A stretch of DNA of 64,000 nucleotides, from assembly GCA_963969395.1 (NCBI GenBank), contig OZ017803.1, positions 12,524,001 to 12,588,000 of the forward strand, in the 5' to 3' direction. Below, one piece after another: positions 13,501-27,300 of this stretch; position 1 is the first letter of the stretch, and every line of letters begins with the position of its first letter. The position numbers and the translations under genes were made by a program. The notes below the pieces were generated by a model. That model had not been told where the DNA came from. It saw only the letters and a list, made by a program, of their open reading frames with translations, and made no database searches. The stretch is from Pseudoscleropodium purum. Lineage: Eukaryota; Streptophyta; Bryopsida; Hypnales; Brachytheciaceae.

Positions 13501-15430
13501 TTTCTTGTTTCATTCCTCAAGTTACATAAGTAACATGTGCTAGGATATGAAATCTAGAAGAAAAGAAAAAAGAAAAAAAGAAAAAGAAATTAATCTCCAA
13601 ATGCAAAAAGAAAATTGAAAAAAAAGAGGAAGAAAAAAACTTGGGGGGGGACAATGACATGGCAGGGTCTCAACCACGTCAGCAGTCAAGTTCCGAAGTT
13701 GCACCAATCATGTTCCCAACTTGGTAACTCATAGGCTTTTGGAGCCCTCAAACTTCTTCTAATGTTTTGAATTCAAGTTTTCAAATCCTATCTACAACTA
13801 CATTCACACTGTACAATATAATTAAGAATTAGTTGGAGGGGGAACCTACTTTGATTGAACCTTCTTTCTGTGTCCGATTGGTCGAATCAATGGTCTCATT
13901 TTTTTTTTTTTTAATTTTTAATTTTTCTTACATATCATTAATTCAACTTTTTTCTTTGTTTAATTTTCCTACTATCCACTATTAATAAATTAATATTTTC
14001 ATATACCTAGTATAGAGCCTCATGGTTACATCATTCTTATTTCTTTAATACAAGAATAAGCCCTAAACTATATTGTCAAACTAAAGTAAGCTTATGTATC
14101 CAAAATGAAACTACTACATTTGAATCAAAAAGTGATACTAAAATTTAGATGTTGAAGATACAAGATGTACACATTGGAAATATGAAAGCCTAGGGATAGC
14201 CTTATGTTGATTTTTGTTACATCTACAAAGAATACTTTGAAAACATCATAATTTATTTATACAATATCCAAATAATCCATACAAAAGTGCATTGGAATTA
14301 TTTTTCCTTCACTTGCCAATAAAATGTGATAAAAATAATTTAGGTTTAATAATAAACATACTCAATTGCTATTAGTGTAGAATATGGATGTACAATTAAG
14401 AAGTACATAATAAATCATGTGTTAAAATAGAAGAATTCTTGGGAGAGAGGTGTGTGTAGATTCAATGAAGCATTTTAAGCAAAGTAAATTATGGATGAGA
14501 AGAGTCTAAATACAAAATCTTTATTTTTGCAAATTTTTCCTTTTTACCCATCCCTACATAAACTAATTCAAAATCTTGCACTAAAATCAAGAAGTATCAA
14601 ATGATCACACTAGTTACATTGCTATAGGATAGACAATAATTACATTATTAATGTAATCTAATAAACTCCATTTGTTATTGTAGCTCCTACAATATGTTCT
14701 TGAAGATGATTAGAATCCAATGAGTGGATTGCATGACCCTTATAGTCTAAGGTAGAGGATGTTATTAGTATCACTTTTTAACCTTCAAAGTCAATGATGG
14801 GGTGGAGAATGTAGATTTTGAGGTTTTAAATCTTTCAAGATAAATTGTGATTGGAGAAGAATTGCCATACAATCTTCATTCTTATGCAATTTTCAATGGA
14901 GAAAATCTTCATTAGAATGAATAGAGGTTCTAAAATTGTTTTTCAATGAATAGTATACTGGTATACTAATTTTATTTGGAATTTTGGAAAACAATTCATT
15001 TGGGTAAAACTAGTTCAGATTTGAAGTTGACAAGTAAATTGCTTTTTTGGCTTTTGAAAGCTCAAATAGATATTTACTTGATTAGAAATGTAAGTAATAA
15101 ACATTGGTTGCAACTACAACAAGACGTGTCTAAAATGAGGTGAAAAGATTATTTTCTTAAGGTGGAAGCATTTTCATTTCCACGAGATGGTAATCGAAGA
15201 TTTGGCAAATGTCATTACAGTACAATAAGAAATTTAGAACAGCTTCTATTCTGCTAACTGAAGAAATCTACCAAAACGAATATTCATTCTGATAGAAACA
15301 AGCATAAAATTCTGTGGATGAATTACAACCTGCAATAAGTAAAGAATATCTTTTATTTTCATGCTTCATAATTGCTCTCTAACCAAAGCTACCAAGAATC
15401 ACAAATCTCAAATTATCGTACAGGAAATTA
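10524..15430. other. Gene-poor AT-rich stretch
   Basis: No gene with a recognisable motif was seen. Notable content: TTAACCCCTAAA-type fragments near 10516 and 10741; a purine-rich tract (about 13555-13640) ending in a run of G at 13645; a T run near 13899; and a possible LTR start near 12587 (discussed under rejected items). The remainder is A/T-rich low-complexity sequence of the kind seen in decayed transposons. Confidence 0.5.
13555..13652. repeat. Polypurine (AAAAG)n-like tract followed by a G run
   Basis: About 85 bases of almost uninterrupted A and G (AAGAAAAGAAAAAAG-type) lead into GGGGGGGG near 13645. It is low-complexity sequence and I see no coding or regulatory context. Confidence 0.8.
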
Positions 15431-15483
15431 ATGATACTACAAAGGTACAAATATATACAACCCAGTCTGAGCTACAATAAATA

Positions 15484-17394
15484 CTATCTGTCGAATCGGG
15501 ATAGACGTGCTTGTCTCAACTCCTCCCTAGACATTTGGGATGAGGGCGTCCAACGAGGAACTGGTGGGGCTGACGAGGAAAAATTATCAACTTCAGGAAC
15601 TTCAGGCCTAGCTTCACTACCACGGATTGTACCACACATATCACAAGCCTCCACAAGTGCACTGTTATCATATGTACAACTCTGGCATCTCCAGACACCA
15701 GCTTCATGGTCTCCTCTAGGAAGTGAATGCGTGTCTCGCCTTAGAGAGCCAGCAGTTCCTCGACCAAATGTTTGATGCCTTGGTCCTCCAACTAACCAAC
15801 CCAAACTCTTGAGAGGCCAAGTTATCACTCCCCAAATCGTTGGCACAGCAGCCCACATGGTTGCGCCAGAACCTGCTTTCATGTAAACCAAACCTGCCAA
15901 GATGCCACACAAGTGACCAAGGAAGGAAGTTCCGGGAACAAGCATCTGAATGACGACAAGCTCCACCCACGCCGCGTAGCGAGAGGGTACGAGAGTTCCG
16001 TACACATTGGTGTGGCTAGAAGAGTTGTAGTTCAGCACCACCTTCAAAGCAAACAGCACGCCTGAGAATCCCACTGAACAGTTGGAATAAAAAGAGGTAG
16101 AAGAGAATCCTAGTAATGAGAGAAGTGAGGTCAAAGCCACTACGAGGCCATGAGAAAGACCGAGCAGTACAGCCACCATGGCGGCAAAACTTTGGCTTCC
16201 TACAGCATTCTCCAACTGGGCACCTTTCCATATTAAGGACATCATGTTGTAGATAAGATGTGCGTCGTCAACATGATAAAACGCAGATAACCACAGACGC
16301 TTGAAGTCCCAGTCCTGCATTTGAAAGTGATTCGGCAATGGTCAGAGAAGTTGTGAATGGGAGATAACATAGACAGCAAGCAAAATATCAAGCAACCCTC
16401 CTCATGAAAACCAAGTACGGGGCAGTCCTCTTAGGTCAATTCTAACTCAAACATTGAGAAGCTTATTGTTTTCTTTGAATTCGAAACACTATCAAGTTTC
16501 TAAAGTTCCCTTATTCATGATCGTGCGGGAAACGTTCAGATCACATTGACTAGTTTCATTTGGCGTCTGCAATTTCAAACTTTCCATTCAGATCTCAAAA
16601 GGCATGTCGCTAGAACCTAGTGCATAAGGCCCCACTTGTTGCTAAAACCTAGTACATTAGGGCCCGCCAGCACCAACCAAGTAGCGCCGTCGCACCAAAT
16701 TAGCTAACTGAAATTAGTTACAAAATGGCCACATTGCCCAAGTTGTGTTAGTAAGGGAAATTAGTGCTAGCTCCCACGAATTAACGAAAAAATAGATTTA
16801 CATTCACTTCCTCCAGTTTACTGATCTCCTGATGTTGGACAAGTCGAACTATCTGTGCCTATATCAATGGTTTGAAGTGCTAAACTCGCCCGCAACAAGC
16901 AAGTATCAACAATTAGCTATGTACGACCAACTAGCATCAAGGCCTAGCGACAACTTTCTGCTGGCACATAATATGCCTGAGCTGAAAGATGCCAAGTGAA
17001 ACCACATAGAATTAAACACAATGAACCAGAGGGTCAGGACACCAAACGCACGGGAAGAAATACGCCAGAAACTTCCAATCAAATTTCAAATTTCTGGTAC
17101 TTCCAATCAAATTTCTGCAAAGTGAATCAAGTCAGAGAGATCTTCGAATGAAACATGAGGGCCAGCTTTGCGCACCTGGATAATGAGATACGGATTAAGG
17201 CACACTTTAGAAACCGTGGGGAGTACGGCATCGAGCATTCCTAATCGAAAATGAATCAAAGTCTGCACCGCTATCAGAATAGCAGTCACCGGAGGCTTTC
17301 TTGGCAGTTGCATGAACTTCGTGACGGCATGCGCGGCCAACATGTACAACATGCCATTCCCCTGCAATCCTCGTGCTGCCCTACCTCTCGCCAT
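15484..17394 (-). CDS. Rhomboid-like intramembrane protease with RanBP2 zinc finger (RBL14/15 type)
   Basis: The predicted product has 349 residues from exons 17176-17394 and 15484-16314 (intron 16315-17175, phase 0). Rhomboids cut transmembrane substrates within the lipid bilayer. The N-terminal MARGRAARG then KPPVTAILIA matches plant RBL14. HLIYNMMSLIWKG carries the conserved His/Asn of helix 2, GFSGVLFA gives the catalytic Ser (about residue 157), and FLGHLCGILAG gives the catalytic His (about 207). The C-terminus has a W-x-C-x2-C-x10-C-x2-C RanBP2-type zinc finger (Cys near 283, 286, 297, 300), which in this subfamily may bind ubiquitin or RNA. I chose the ATG at 17394 because it aligns with the family start; an upstream in-frame TTG is not a plausible start. 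Nearly all of the catalytic and zinc-finger region sits in one exon. Confidence 0.92.
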
Positions 17395-17844
17395 CCTGAT
17401 CGCAACTTCTTGGCAAGCAGCTCCCAATCAAAGAGACGAGCGCTACTTCCGCTTCCTTTACAAAACGTCCCCAATTCGAAATTCAAATATCACGCAGAGT
17501 ACATTTCGACCGTGAACCCTAATAGCGTAAAAAAGGGCACAATATCAGTGTCTATCACTACATCAATCCCACCAATTTCTGTCACCATATCAATTTCAAT
17601 CAATTTCTGTGTCACCCACATCAGTAAATGAATTCTATCCGGTTAAAATCTTGAGGACTGAGCCTTTGATTTCCAAACTGAAAGAGAAAATACACATAAC
17701 GGAAAACACTTTCACCTGACTAAGCTGTGCCTCGAAACCATACGAACACCACTACTCTAGAATTTCGCTACTTGCTACACCGTTCTAACAATTCGAAACA
17801 AAACTACAATCCGTCACCACTATTAACACGACTTCTTCCCAATT

Positions 17845-17868
17845 GTACTGTACTGTACTGTACTGTCC
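17845..17868. repeat. (TACTG)n pentanucleotide microsatellite
   Basis: About five perfect units of GTACT/TACTG lie in the 5' region of the rhomboid-like gene. Confidence 0.85.
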
Positions 17869-18129
17869 TCAAATTAAAGCGATCTATCCCGAACATTTCA
17901 GTCTTTCTGCGCTCTTCTGCAAACAAACTAGAGAAAAAATCTTCCTACAAGCTTCCTGCAATTGAAACAAACTCAAAGAATTATGGGTTCGCGCATAACA
18001 TACCTGTCTCGATGAGCACACAGTTCGAAATTCAGCTGAACTGCCCACTGTTGACACAACTGATTCAGCTCCTTGAGAGAAGCTCTGATTGGAGAAGAGA
18101 GCACTTGTGAGCGATTTGTGACGCAATAG

Positions 18130-19420
18130 CGACAGTGACCATCGCCGAAGGTTCTCGAAGCTTCCCGTTCGAGTAACGATGGTATTATATTAGTTTTTTA
18201 AGGGTAAGTTAATTTATAGCCAAATAAGAGATGAGAAGGAAGGTTGTAAGCTCATAGTTTTTTTTTGACAGTCTCTCTTTGGAAGGAAGGACGGCTAATC
18301 TTTTACTTTGCTTGTGTTATTTGGTAGTTAAAGAAGGGTATTTTTTTTAATTTACTTAATGTGATATTCTTATCTATACCATATATCCATACTTTAGGTT
18401 AGGTTTTGTTTTTTTTTCTTTTTCATGGTGTGATCCCTAATCACATTCTTAGTACAGTTGGAAGGACTCTAGTAAGAAAGGGTGCATGGGCTTGGTTTTG
18501 TAGCATTTGGACCTATGGTGTGAAAGTTATTGAATTTTGAAGTTTTTATGAATTAAAAAATTAGAATATTATTTTGATTTTTGTTTTCAACAATCAAAAT
18601 CTTACACATACATTGTTGTTAGATCTCAATTACTTTAGATAGATCCCTTGTACTAATAAAGAAAAAAATCCTAAGGTTACAAACTCTAAAAAATAAATAA
18701 ATTTTGATTTACAACTCTACTTTAGAAAATATTATTGTATTAATTTTTGACAATTTAGGGAGTATTTTATAATTTTTTGACCCAAGGAACTTCAGAAGAT
18801 AAAATTAAAACCTTTTGAATATGGGGGGTCAATTTTTGGAAGTACTTTAATTTATACAGAGTACAATTTTTTTAAAACAATTTAGAACTTAGAACCTAAA
18901 ATCAATTTCCAATTACCAACTAAGATTCAACAAAGTCCAAACAATTAGATGATTAGAATTATATATATATATATATATACATACACAATTTTAAGTGTAG
19001 TTATCTTATAAGAGTAGAGAGAGTTTTTTGGTTTTTTTCATATTTGAATAAGTGGTGAGATGGTGATCACTAATTTTCTACATATAGAGAGAGCTATATT
19101 TCAGACAAGAAAACACTTTTCACTTCTTTTCAAGCAATTTTCATCTGAAATTAAAGACATTGTTTATTTATTGAATAGTTTTTAAAAAACTATTCGAGAG
19201 AGATTTCTTTTTTAATTCAAAAATAAATAAAATTTTGTTGTCTTTTAAAATTTAGCCTCACGAGGCCTCAAAAAAAAGTTGATGTTAAACAAAATGCCTT
19301 CAATCATTGTCCAACATGCCCAAGCATGTTTAGGGTTAAAAGATAGGATAAATATAGCTGTACATACATAAATGTGTTTGTTTGTTGCTTGTATGATTGT
19401 TGCTTTTGATGGTTTTCATG
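18130..19420. other. AT-rich stretch upstream of the rhomboid-like gene
   Basis: The part nearest the gene is presumably its promoter. No coding signal was recognised. It contains a perfect TA dinucleotide run at 18961-18979 and several long A/T homopolymers. Confidence 0.5.
18961..18979. repeat. (TA)n microsatellite
   Basis: About nine TA units in an AT-rich intergenic region. Confidence 0.9.
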
Positions 19421-19423
19421 TAT

Positions 19424-21216
19424 TTTTAACCCCTAAAGGATTGAAGCACATTTTGTGGCAAAAATGATGATAAATTGACACTTTTTAGAGTAGTGAAAAA
19501 AATAAAAAATATATTTTTTTTCAAAATCAAACACAAATTTTTACTAGGCTACTATGGGAATATGTAGAAAAAAAAATTCAAAAACATTGACCACATGGAT
19601 TGAAAGATTATGAAATTTGAAATTAGAAGAATTTTATTTTTCTAACCTTGCCCCAAAGGGTTAGAAAACTTTAGTTCCTCTTGTCATCAAATTTTTACAC
19701 TATACATGACTATTTTTTTTAGATTTGTGTTTTGTTTCATATAATTTATATGCTTGCCAAATTTCAAGTAGAGGAGAAGTTTTGTACAAGCTTCCCGAAA
19801 TTGCCTTGGTTGTCTAAAACATTTGGTGTAGCATAACTTTTGATCTGGAAATCCCATTGAAAAAAAAATTATATTTCCAATTTTTAGGTGGGACATATTC
19901 ATACACTATTCCAAAATTTTGTAAACCTCCAACCCAAATTGACTTTGTGCCTAACTATCTAAAATCTCTCACATACATTAAACAATCACTTAGTCCTTCA
20001 ATGGTTAACTCAAAAAAATTTATTTGTCATTCATAATAATCATTCATAAAAGTGTGTAAATTTTAACCTCCACAATTTTGGATCAAGTACACTCAAAAAA
20101 GTGGGGTAAATGCAAAATTTATGCCCCAAGTCAAAACATTTAACGCCAATTATTTTATAAGGAACTCATATTTGATATTGACCTCTTCGTCAAATATAAT
20201 AAACATGTAGATAAATCTCTTTGTATCTTCCCTTACATTGCAATACTTCAAAGACAAAACATGCACCTTTAGTAATTTTCCCTACATTCATTCAATCTTA
20301 ACATATATAGAGTACAAACTTTGTGATCAATAATTCTTAAATGCTACGAAGTCTTTATTTTGAATGATGAATAAAATATTGCAAGGTGATATTTTTTCTG
20401 TATAACTTCTCATTTATACAAAGTAACATTTAAATCTTCATGTATAGAAGAAGTTTTAAAAACTTTGACATTGTAAATTTGCAAGATATTTGTATTTCAA
20501 GTGAAAGAAAACTAGTTATTTTGTACCTTGCTTGACTAGATTTTTGGCTTTGAATTTTTGAACTTAAAATTCTTGCACTACTAATTTTCACTTTCTCATT
20601 TCTTATATTGAAGAATTGAATTGAGAGTTAGTAGAACAACTTAAAAAAAAACTCACTTGATTTTCATTCTTAAAAAAATTATTAAGTAGGGATAATTATG
20701 AAATTGAATGAAAAACTAAATCATTAATAGTTGTAAGATGGGATGAAAACACAATAATTCTAATAGTAAGATTGTTCTAGCAAGAAAATTGAATCCTTTC
20801 TAATATTTAAAAATAAATAAAATTGTGAAAACTGAATTTTATAAGTTATTTTTTCAAGAAGATGCTTAGATTGCCCCCAAACCAAGATAACTAGTCCAAA
20901 TAGAATGAATCAAAGATTTACAAATAGACAAAAATAATTATCTTTAAAAGAAATTAAGAAATTAAGAAATTCTTTTTGGAGGATTTTCTTGTACTACCCA
21001 ACAAACTATTCAAACTATTGTTGAATTAATAGTGACATAAATTTTTTACTTGGACATTGATTGAAAATAAAAATTATATTCCTAGAAAGCTAATATAATT
21101 TCTTATTTTCAAAATTTGTTTTTCAAAAAATCTTGTCAAAAAATTGAAGTCATAGAAGCCTACCCAAAATCCCAAGAGTCTTTTGAGAGGGACCTTTGGA
21201 ACTTTAGGGGTTAAAA
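19424..21216. mobile_element. Candidate non-autonomous TIR element, TTTTTAACCCCTAAAG termini
   Basis: The left end is TTTTTAACCCCTAAAGG; the right end CTTTAGGGGTTAAAAAG is its inverted repeat. The interior is AT-rich without a transposase. Parts of the right half align with 47645-48575: both contain GTTATTTTTTCAAGAAGATG, and both have a GATTTTGGG-type block just inside the right terminus on the reverse strand. The target-site duplication is unclear, so the exact ends are tentative. Confidence 0.5.
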
Positions 21217-21785
21217 AGATTCTCGCATTGAAGGTTAATCCCAAAATTCAATCTTCAAATGCTTCCACAAATTGATAATCCCTAATTGCTAGAGATTGAT
21301 AAACCTTAATTGCCAGAGAATGATCTTCTAAATGCTAGAGATTGATAACCCTCCGATGATGTCTCTATTGATAACCCGCATATCCGCTAAAAAGGGAACG
21401 GGTGAATTGAGGAAGGGTTCTTTACCGGTATACCCGGAGGGAACCTGTGGAGAGTCGCCACTCGCCCAGCATCTCTTGCACATCTCCTGCTCACCGAAGG
21501 ATCTTGTTTGAAGCCGATTTCCGCTCTCGCAGTTCGTTATTCAACTTTTGCTTTGAATTTTCCAGTTCGTGTGGATCCGCGAGGACGTCTGGATCTGCCC
21601 CTGCTCTTCATTTCGGTATGAATTTCGGTATAACTTTTGACCGTTTTCGTCCAGTGCTTGCGTTTCAGGGTTTGGTGAAGTGTTTTTTTACTTTCGTTTC
21701 GATTGTGATGTTGTTGGCGTGATCTTCGGACGAGTGATTCTTCTGGAGTTTTTATTTGGTGTTCTTTGCCGGTAGGTGCGTCACC

Positions 21786-22819
21786 ATGAGTACCTCAGAC
21801 AGAGGCGGCATTCAGGCCCTGCTTGCTGCGGAGCAGGATGCGCAACAAATTGTGGCCAACGCTCGAAGTGCCAAGACTGCACGGTACGCTGAAAAGTTTT
21901 AACGGTTTTGTAGCGCCATCACTAACGATATAAGAGAACTCTTTTATGTTGGATTCTGGAGTAGCCGATGGGATAGTTTCATTTGTAATTCCCTTGTTTG
22001 CAATTCCCTTGTTGCGCCTTTCTCGAGCTCTTGATCGGGGCGTTTTGGATTACGCGGCATTCTTGTGCTCTTTATTCGTTCTTGACAGTGCTTTCTTTGG
22101 ACAATGCTAATCTGAAGCTGCGATTACCTAATGCAGTCCCGTCTATACGCGCTGAGCGTTTTTACTATTATTAAATTGATCAAATTTTTAATTACTTAGT
22201 TGAGGATTCCGACGCAGCAGTGGATGCATTACTTGAATACCATATGCAAAGGTATAAGTGCTCAAAGTTTTATTGGTAGATGATCTAAAACAGCACAAGT
22301 TAAGGTACTGTACGTTATTACAATCCATATTGTGCAAGATTTCCCGGTGGCACATATGGGTAGGTATTAAAATTAGGTACCTTTACCTTAGTCCTATGCA
22401 AAGGCAGAGAATCTTAGAACCTAAGTACAATCATCTTAGTCAGGGGCTTCAAGCACGTACTCCATTCATACTAATCTGCTCGTGGTAATTACATTGAGGT
22501 TTTCTCTGGATGATTGATGTAGCCAAGATTTTTGCATCTGAGTTTAGGCGGGCTATCTCTTTTAATATCATCGTGTTTTTTTTCCAGACTGAGGCAAGCC
22601 AAGGAAGAAGCCGAGCGAGAGGTGGCTCAATACAGAGCACAACGGGAGGCTGAGTTCCGGAAGAAGCTCTCGGATACTAGCGGCGACTCCGGTGCGAATG
22701 TGAAGCGCCTGGAAGCTGAGACTGACGAGAAGATCAAGCGCCTCAGCGCTGAAGCTGCCAAAGTGGCCCCCGAGGTGACGGCCCTCCTAATGAAGTATGT
22801 GATAACAGTCAGAAATTAG
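21786..22819 (+). CDS. VHA-G: V-type proton ATPase subunit G
   Basis: The predicted product has 109 residues, the usual size for plant subunit G, from exons 21786-21883 and 22588-22819. Subunit G is part of the peripheral stator stalk of the vacuolar and endomembrane proton pump, where it pairs with subunit E. The N-terminus DRGGIQALLAAEQDAQQIV is the family signature (QxLLxAExEA). It is followed by a charged coiled coil (RLRQAKEEAEREVAQYRAQ) and a short conserved C-terminal hydrophobic helix. Exon 1 ends in phase 2 and the junction rebuilds the Arg of RLRQAK. The ATG at 21786 follows a CACC context. A GC-richer leader at about 21440-21780 is probably 5' UTR. No defects were seen. Confidence 0.96.
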
Positions 22820-24373
22820 GGTATGCTGTCCTCTTGCTTTGAAGGAGAAGAGGCCACTTACAAATGTATGCATTCTTTGATGCTGACTGGTATCTTGCTC
22901 TGTAAATAAAAGTTCTGTGATCTCTTGTGATCTGAAGTCGAATTGCTGTGAAGTCACCCACTCTTGCAAGGGGACGCTGATTGTGGTTCAATCTTCGGAT
23001 GTTTGTCTCGCATTTCAAGTTCAAAAACTGTCATACTCACTTCCTATTGCTTTGGAAAATCACGTTGTCACAACCTGGAGTTGGTCATTAGAAAGAGGGT
23101 ACGATTGGCGTTACTCTAAGGATGTAGGACTATGCTTTATTTGGGAGATCACTATGGAGCTCGCTGGAGAGAGCAATTTGGTTGCAAGGCCCAAACCCTC
23201 GAGTTCAAATTTTATCGCTACGTATGAATATATAATGCAATCATGTAAATTGAGAGGTTGTAAACCACTATGGAAAGGACAGGAGACAACCTCAATTCCA
23301 TGCAATGTTCAGTGGCCATAGACATTCAGTCAAGTCATGTTTTCATGTACAGAAGTCCAACCTAGTGTATGAATAGATGAGTCATTGTTGATAACAGGGG
23401 GTCAGTTCCATAACAATTTTAGTCCTCCATACTGCCAGTGACTCCTATAGTCTGCATTTTTATGGAGTTTAGGAAAACTTGGAAGTGAGGCCATGAGCAT
23501 AGAAGCATAGAAAGATTTTCAATTGCAACTGGTCCCGCATTGAGATTGAGCATGCTCCAACATCCGTTTTAGGGTAGATATCCAGATTTGATCAGAATAG
23601 AGACATTTTGAGCCATACTGTCAACGATGTCAGTCTTTGTTAGAATGTCCAGGTAATTTGCGTGCATCAACTTGTCTATCTCTTTCATTTTCTGACATAA
23701 TTTCCATTAAATTTTCTGTTAATCTGGATACACCTCTGATAATATGTAATCATATAAATATAAACAACTTTTCTTTTGAGATACAAATGATGAAATTAAT
23801 CAATCATAATAAATTTTAATGTGAAAACTCAGAAATTTAGTTGCATTCCCAGAGTTGTCACCTGGAAATATTCAGTAATCTCTCTTTGAACTTGAAAATT
23901 CCAACGTCTTCAAACTACCTTGTCTTAAGACATTTTTGGAAGTTGTAACTCAAAAACCTGAAGAAGCCACATTTCATAATACATCAAAGTCATATTCGAA
24001 GGACTTAATAACTTGCAGAAACCATATCAAATCCAAAATACCAAGCAAGTAGGTTAAGTATTACTTGGGGGACTGGAGCAGGAGATTTTCTTCTTACTTC
24101 CTGTCAAATAATTGTTTCATTTTCTGGCATTGTAATGTGGCACTCTAACGGCTGCTGTCTATGAAGCGGAAGCCAATGATAACAATGAAGCTCTGCTTGG
24201 CTTCGCATACCGTACCTGAGGTGGTAAAGATTATCGGCAGGGTTTTCTAACTCGACAGATTAGGCTTCAGTTCTTTGTGTTGCAAATAAGGAAGGGGGGG
24301 GTCTAATATGCTTCGTGTCCAACATGCTACATAGAGGTCGTCTGTTTCTGTTTGGGAAGACAGCCTTAATTCT
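22820..24373. other. Intergenic stretch between VHA-G and the LRR kinase
   Basis: The first part is probably the VHA-G 3' UTR. The rest is of mixed composition, with short open frames and no protein motif I recognise. The end nearest 24374 is probably 3' UTR of the convergent LRR receptor kinase. Confidence 0.5.
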
Positions 24374-27300
24374 CTACCTGACCTTCACGAGTGACACCGT
24401 TTTGCTGAGCAACTCAACAGTGTCAGATCGTTCCAATTCAGGCGCGGGCACAGAGTGCAGCGAGTTTTGATCACTGTCATTATTCCAATGGAATGAATCC
24501 ACGTCCTCGTGTGGGTGTGACAAGTCGAGAATATATGAATCTGGAGATGATGAATCTGAGGAGCTGCTGGCAATGTCCTCCAATTTGCGAACCACCTCCG
24601 CCATGTTAGGCCGGTCCTCAGGCAATCTTTCACAGCATCTTAGAGCTAATCTCAGGAACCGTTCCAGTGTCCCCCACGGAAAGTGCACCACTTCTGGGTC
24701 CACAACAGTTAAAAGTTGCCCCGATTCTTCCCTCAGTTGCACCTGTTAACACCAGCGACCCGACATGAAACAAAAAGGCATCATTCAACTAGGATTGGAG
24801 ATAATTTGATTTTAGTGTACAGTACATCTTTTTTGAGTTCTTAGTATCACCAAAGGCCGGCTTTTGAGTACATGAACAGAAGCCTAGTTCTCAATGGCCC
24901 TACAATAAGAAGTTGCTTGTACAATCAACCTAGAAAATCAAGGAACTCGCAATTTTTCTCACAGCATGCACAGTGCGTTGTGCACAGCTTGCGAACTCTG
25001 TCTTGTGAGGCTAATCACAGAATACACTATTATAATTTCCAAGGTTAATTGTGAAATTAAATGGGTCTGGGTGTGTTACTTACCTCCAGTAAGAGGCTTT
25101 TGTTCCCTCTACTTGCACGTTGGCCTGTGATAATCTCCAGAAGAACTACTCCGAAGCTGAAGACGTCGCTTTTTTCGGTTAATTGATGGGTCAGGTAGTA
25201 CTCAGGGTCTATGTAGCCCTACAAAATCATCCGACTGTAGTATTTACTATCTCTGAAAATGAAACAACTTCAGGATAATGTGTCCACCAATCAAGACAGT
25301 GCTTTCGCAAGGAGGAGAACTAAATTCAAAGACCATTCTTACTATAGTGCCTTTAACACCAGTTGAGATGTATTTCGCAATGTTTCCATGTGTGTCTGGC
25401 CCAGGTACTTGCTTGGACAGTCCGAAGTCTGCCACTTTCGCTACCATCAGGTCATTCAGCAATATGTTGTTAGCCTTGATGTCACGGTGAATGATAGGGG
25501 GATCTGCCTCTGTGTGCAGATACAACAACCCTCTTGCCGATCCTATTGCGATACGAAATCGTGTGGGGAAGTCCAAAGGAGCCCGACCGGTTTTCCCTGC
25601 TTGCACCCACCCACGTGAATCTCATCATATATTAATTTTTCAGGACAATATCCTATGTATCACCGGTCAATTTATGGTCCTCAGGACACCAATTGCCGGT
25701 TTTATAGAGTATTACATGATAATCCAATATCTTGAGTGATAAAAAAACTAAGAGCGCTTACTGAACTCCAGTTGTTGCCGAAGAGTACCGCCAGGCATAT
25801 ATTCATATACCAGCATCTGCATAAATACCAAATGTTTGGAAGTGTTAAAGATGCTGATTCTCAACTGTTCCAAAAACAACTCTAGTGACCTACTTCGTGA
25901 ACCCCTTCATAATCTGAAGTCAAGGATGAACGTACGGAATACAAGTCATGAACGTAACGTTGTGAATCCTTTCTAAATTAAGACCGAGAAAAATTACTAT
26001 AAATCAAGAACACTAGAAGTGCACGCGAAAGATAGACACAGTACCTGCTCTCCTTCGTCATCGCAGTAACCCACAAGCTTCACAAGGTTACGATGGTGAC
26101 ACCTCGACATGAATTCGATCTCGGTGTAGAACTCATTGGTACGTTGAAGGGATTCCCTTTGAGCTCTCTTGATTGCCACCTGCTGCTTCTTTTCTACCAG
26201 GGTGCCTAGGTATACCTTGCCATATCCTCCTTCTCCTATCTCGTTACTCACACTAAATCGGTTTGTAGCTTTTGATAGATCTTTGAACGTGAAGAACTCG
26301 ACTCCGTCAACTTTTAGAGCAGGGTTTTTCTTTGCTTTTGTCACTGTCAGATAGCAGCAAACGAGAATCAAATACCGTTTTGTAAGTAAATCCACTTGCA
26401 TTTCTATTGTTTGATAATGTAACCCTAAGAGTCTTGGAGGGTATTGAAGAAATAATCCTTCTAAGGCAAAAATAGTTCAGAGGTGCAACAAGCATTGCAA
26501 ATTTACAACAGCAATGCAAAGTACACCTCAACCAGTTTCGTATAAAAGTTAGAAAAACAAAATCCATCCAGCACAATGAACGCAATGTTGATTTAAATTG
26601 TTTGTTCATCATCCACCATCGCTGATGGCTCTCTTGAGGGTTGACTCCCGTGCAAGACATGTCTCAATGGTGCAATCAATGTATTGCATATTTAATTGCA
26701 TGAGTTACAAATGGGGTAATATATGTGCACGTAGAGTACACAGCCAAATAAGTAGTTGGATGTTTTTCTCCAAATCTTTGTCTACCCATTACATAACTGG
26801 TATATCGTAAATATACCTAAAGACCCTTGGATGAATGTACGTTAAGAAGATGTCGTGAATGAAAGAAAAAATTAGCATTATAAACACCTGAGGCTTCTTA
26901 AGAGCAACAAATACCGTACGTGAAGCATATATTCATTTAAGAAAGAATTAAACATGTATACATACTTGAGCATAATTATTTCTTTTCCTTACTTGTACGT
27001 GTACACACATTCTTGTTTGCTTTCCTCCCAAACTGATGTTCATTTCAACTGTAGAAGAAGTATTTCTGAAAGGCTTATCATGTGAGCAGTAAAGCACATA
27101 AGTTTCAGAAACTTACTTCGAACCAATTGAGACATTTGAGCTCGAAGGGCAGTTGGCGTGCGACGAGGCCGGCACACGAAAGTAAACAAGAGACTCGTCA
27201 CTAACACCGCAGATGCAGCAACCCCCAAGACAATTGCCGAAATTACCACTGCAGACAAACCTTTCTTTGATGCCGTCGCTCCAACTGCAAAGTGAGCATT

